From contig JAJPJE010000016.1 in NCBI GenBank assembly GCA_021324365.1, forward strand, positions 1-62,091: a DNA stretch of 62,091 bases, read 5' to 3'. Numbering within the stretch: position 1 is the first letter of the stretch; every line of letters starts with the position of its first letter. The position numbers were made by a program, and so were the translations under genes. Origin of the DNA: Terriglobia bacterium (GTDB lineage Bacteria > Acidobacteriota > Terriglobia > Terriglobales > Acidobacteriaceae). Shown in pieces: positions 60,631 through 62,091 of the stretch. Below the pieces are notes generated by a model. That model was given only the letters and a program-made list of their open reading frames with translations. It was not told where the DNA came from and did no database searches.

Positions 60631-62091
60631 TCATCCGTTTGGCACGAGCGGCAGCGTGTAAATGCGTTTGCCCGTGGCTTGGAAGATCGCTGCCGATAGT
60701 GCCGGTGCCAAGCCGACAATTGGGCATTCCCCAGCGCCAACCGGCGGCAGGTCTTTCCGATCAAGCAGCACAACATGAATTTCCGGAACATCGGAGAATC
60801 GGGGCACCCGATATTGAGCAAAATGAGGATTTAAAATCCTGCCATTTGCAAATTGAATTGCCTCGAATAGCGCCCCACCAATGCCTTGAGCTATCGCGCC
60901 CGCAACCTGGTTGTGCAATCCATTGGGATTGATGACAGCCCCGCATTCGAACGCAGCGGCTATCCGCGTGACACTCACAATCTTTGTAGATGGATCCACG
61001 GCAACTTCCGCGCATATCGCGATGTATCCGAGCTTCTCGTATGCGCCCGCGATACCAACACCGCGGTCTGCCGACTGTGGTCCGTTGTCCCAGCCGAATC
61101 GCTCGGCCGCCGCCTCGAAAACCGCTTTCAGGCGGGGGTCGGCGAGATGGCGCAGCCGCAGGTCAAGTGGATCGATTTTCAGAGCTGTCGCCAATTCGTT
61201 CATATGAGATTCGCGCGCGAAGTTGTTGGCAGTTGCAGCGAGTGCTCGGTAAGAACCCTGTCGCAGCGGCGATTTCACCGTGTGGAACTGAACTTTCTGG
61301 TTCGCAATGTCGTAGGGACTGTCGATCCCTGCTGCGCCCGAGTTGTAGTTGTGGAATTCCCACGCCGTGATGGTGCCGTTACGTTGCGCTCCGGCGCGCA
61401 CATCAATTACTCCCGCCGGACGGAAGTATGCCCATGTAAACTCTTCTTCTCGTGTCCACACGACTTTGACCGGCTTTCCAACCGCTTTTGCCAAACGGGC
61501 GGCTTCCACGGCTGCGTCTCCAGTATGCTTGCCACCGTAAGCCGAACCTGTGTCGGGAACCATCACATGCACGTCTGCAGAAGGAATGCGGAACGCCTCC
61601 GCCAACTCGTCGCGAACCGCAAATGGCCGCTGCGTGCCTGTCCGCACTGTCAGCTTGCCTCCCTTCCATTCAGCGACGGCTGCGCGGGGTTCCAGAGGAG
61701 CATGGGCAATGTACTGGACCGTATAGGTCTTCTCCAATTTCACATCTGCCGATGCCATAGCCGCGTCGACGGAGCCGGTCACGTGGTTGTGCTCCGGATT
61801 CGGATCGGCATTTTTCTTCAAGTAATCGAACAAGTCTTTGTTTGATATCTGCGGCGGGACCTTCCACTCGGCTTTGATATTTCGGACCGCTCTTTCCGCG
61901 GCGTACTGGTCTGCAGCGACAACACCCAGAAAGTCCGCATCCCGGACCACTTTCACGCCAGGCATGGCTTCTGCCGATTTTGTGCTTGCCGAAATTAGTT
62001 TGGCATTGAATCCGCTTGGGCGAACGACTTTTCCGAACATCATGCCGGGTGGGTGAAGGTCGGGGGTGTACTGGTGTTTGCCGTTAACGAA
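60631..62091 (-). CDS. Molybdopterin-binding subunit of an aldehyde oxidase/xanthine dehydrogenase-family enzyme (5' end outside window)
   Basis: The frame is open to the right edge (486 residues visible; residues FVNGKHQYTPDLHPPG lie before the ATG at 62043). Visible blocks are RAVRNIKAEWKVPP, THVTGSVDAAM-like HNHVTGSVDAAMASADVKLE, YIAHAPLEPRAAVAEW, SAYGGKHTGDAAVEAARLA and RQGSYRALAATANNFARESHMNELA. Near the C-terminus GAGECPIVGLAPALSAAIFQATG contains the active-site Glu. This type (IorB/isoquinoline-oxidoreductase like) hydroxylates aromatic or aldehyde substrates. The 2Fe-2S and possible cytochrome subunits would lie upstream, outside this window. Confidence 0.9.
   Translation of the reverse strand, partial: FVNGKHQYTPDLHPPGMMFGKVVRPSGFNAKLISASTKSAEAMPGVKVVRDADFLGVVAADQYAAERAVRNIKAEWKVPPQISNKDLFDYLKKNADPNPEHNHVTGSVDAAMASADVKLEKTYTVQYIAHAPLEPRAAVAEWKGGKLTVRTGTQRPFAVRDELAEAFRIPSADVHVMVPDTGSAYGGKHTGDAAVEAARLAKAVGKPVKVVWTREEEFTWAYFRPAGVIDVRAGAQRNGTITAWEFHNYNSGAAGIDSPYDIANQKVQFHTVKSPLRQGSYRALAATANNFARESHMNELATALKIDPLDLRLRHLADPRLKAVFEAAAERFGWDNGPQSADRGVGIAGAYEKLGYIAICAEVAVDPSTKIVSVTRIAAAFECGAVINPNGLHNQVAGAIAQGIGGALFEAIQFANGRILNPHFAQYRVPRFSDVPEIHVVLLDRKDLPPVGAGECPIVGLAPALSAAIFQATGKRIYTLPLVPNG

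Overview
The window looks like chromosomal DNA of an Acidobacteriota bacterium, probably close to the Koribacter/Terriglobia group. This is an inference from gene content and from the moderate GC content. No rRNA or marker gene fixes the taxon. Pointers are a CRTAC1 (FG-GAP/ASPIC) secreted protein, HemQ, a YpdA-type bacillithiol reductase beside frataxin, CtaA/CtaB with an ABC exporter, and many short dispersed palindromes between genes. The cell is Gram-negative (TonB-family protein, outer-membrane barrel), has aerobic respiration genes (heme A synthesis) and is potentially flagellated.

Layout. 1-5.5 kb: end of a glycosidase-like gene, cyaY, ypdA, fumC, fabH and a Tat-type aldo/keto reductase. 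5.6-15.5 kb: SRP RNA, a transglutaminase-like membrane protein, an ABM protein, an SDR lacking its catalytic Tyr, a fragment of a cation/proton antiporter, two TauE/SafE proteins, ssb, and a lipase-maturation-factor/FAD-oxidoreductase pair. 15.9-21.4 kb: a two-gene ATP-driven Fe-S activase/dehydratase-like system of unknown substrate, with a long hairpin between the genes. 21.4-26.2 kb: a palindrome-rich stretch, a second aldo/keto reductase, small unknown proteins, a TonB-family protein and an M20 amidohydrolase. 26.3-30.7 kb (minus strand): cytochrome-oxidase biogenesis operon ctaA-ctaB-ABC ATPase-permease, followed by a DUF420 gene. 30.9-36.0 kb (minus): a frameshifted isocitrate dehydrogenase, nrdR, a flippase-like membrane protein, a lytic transglycosylase, a HAD hydrolase and an outer-membrane barrel. 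36.2-48.8 kb (plus): an NRAMP-like transporter, a sigma-54 activator without a DNA-binding domain, then flgB-flgC-fliE-fliF-fliG-fliH-fliI-fliJ, a good sigma-54 promoter, fliK-flgD-flgE, and a STAS protein. 48.8-54.3 kb (minus): SET-domain protein, HemQ, UBP zinc finger, sterol-desaturase-like protein, RMD1/DUF155 protein, metallophosphoesterase. 54.4-58.8 kb (plus): a sensor kinase split by an in-frame TAG, its NarL-type regulator, a translationally coupled CRTAC1 protein, and a methyltransferase. 58.8-62.1 kb: a zinc-dependent phospholipase C-like protein, a single-domain response regulator, and the 3' part of a molybdenum hydroxylase large subunit that runs off the window.

The most system-like loci are: (i) the flagellar cluster, where the sigma-54 activator and a near-consensus -24/-12 element before the hook genes suggest a class hierarchy like that of Helicobacter or Vibrio; (ii) the ATP-driven Fe-S pair at 15.9-21.4 kb, unexpected beside aerobic respiration genes and without an obvious substrate; and (iii) the kinase-regulator-CRTAC1 operon. 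Several genes carry lesions or missing key residues (icd frameshift, kinase TAG, SDR Tyr to Leu, ctaA without a standard start codon). These should be checked against reads before biological meaning is assigned.
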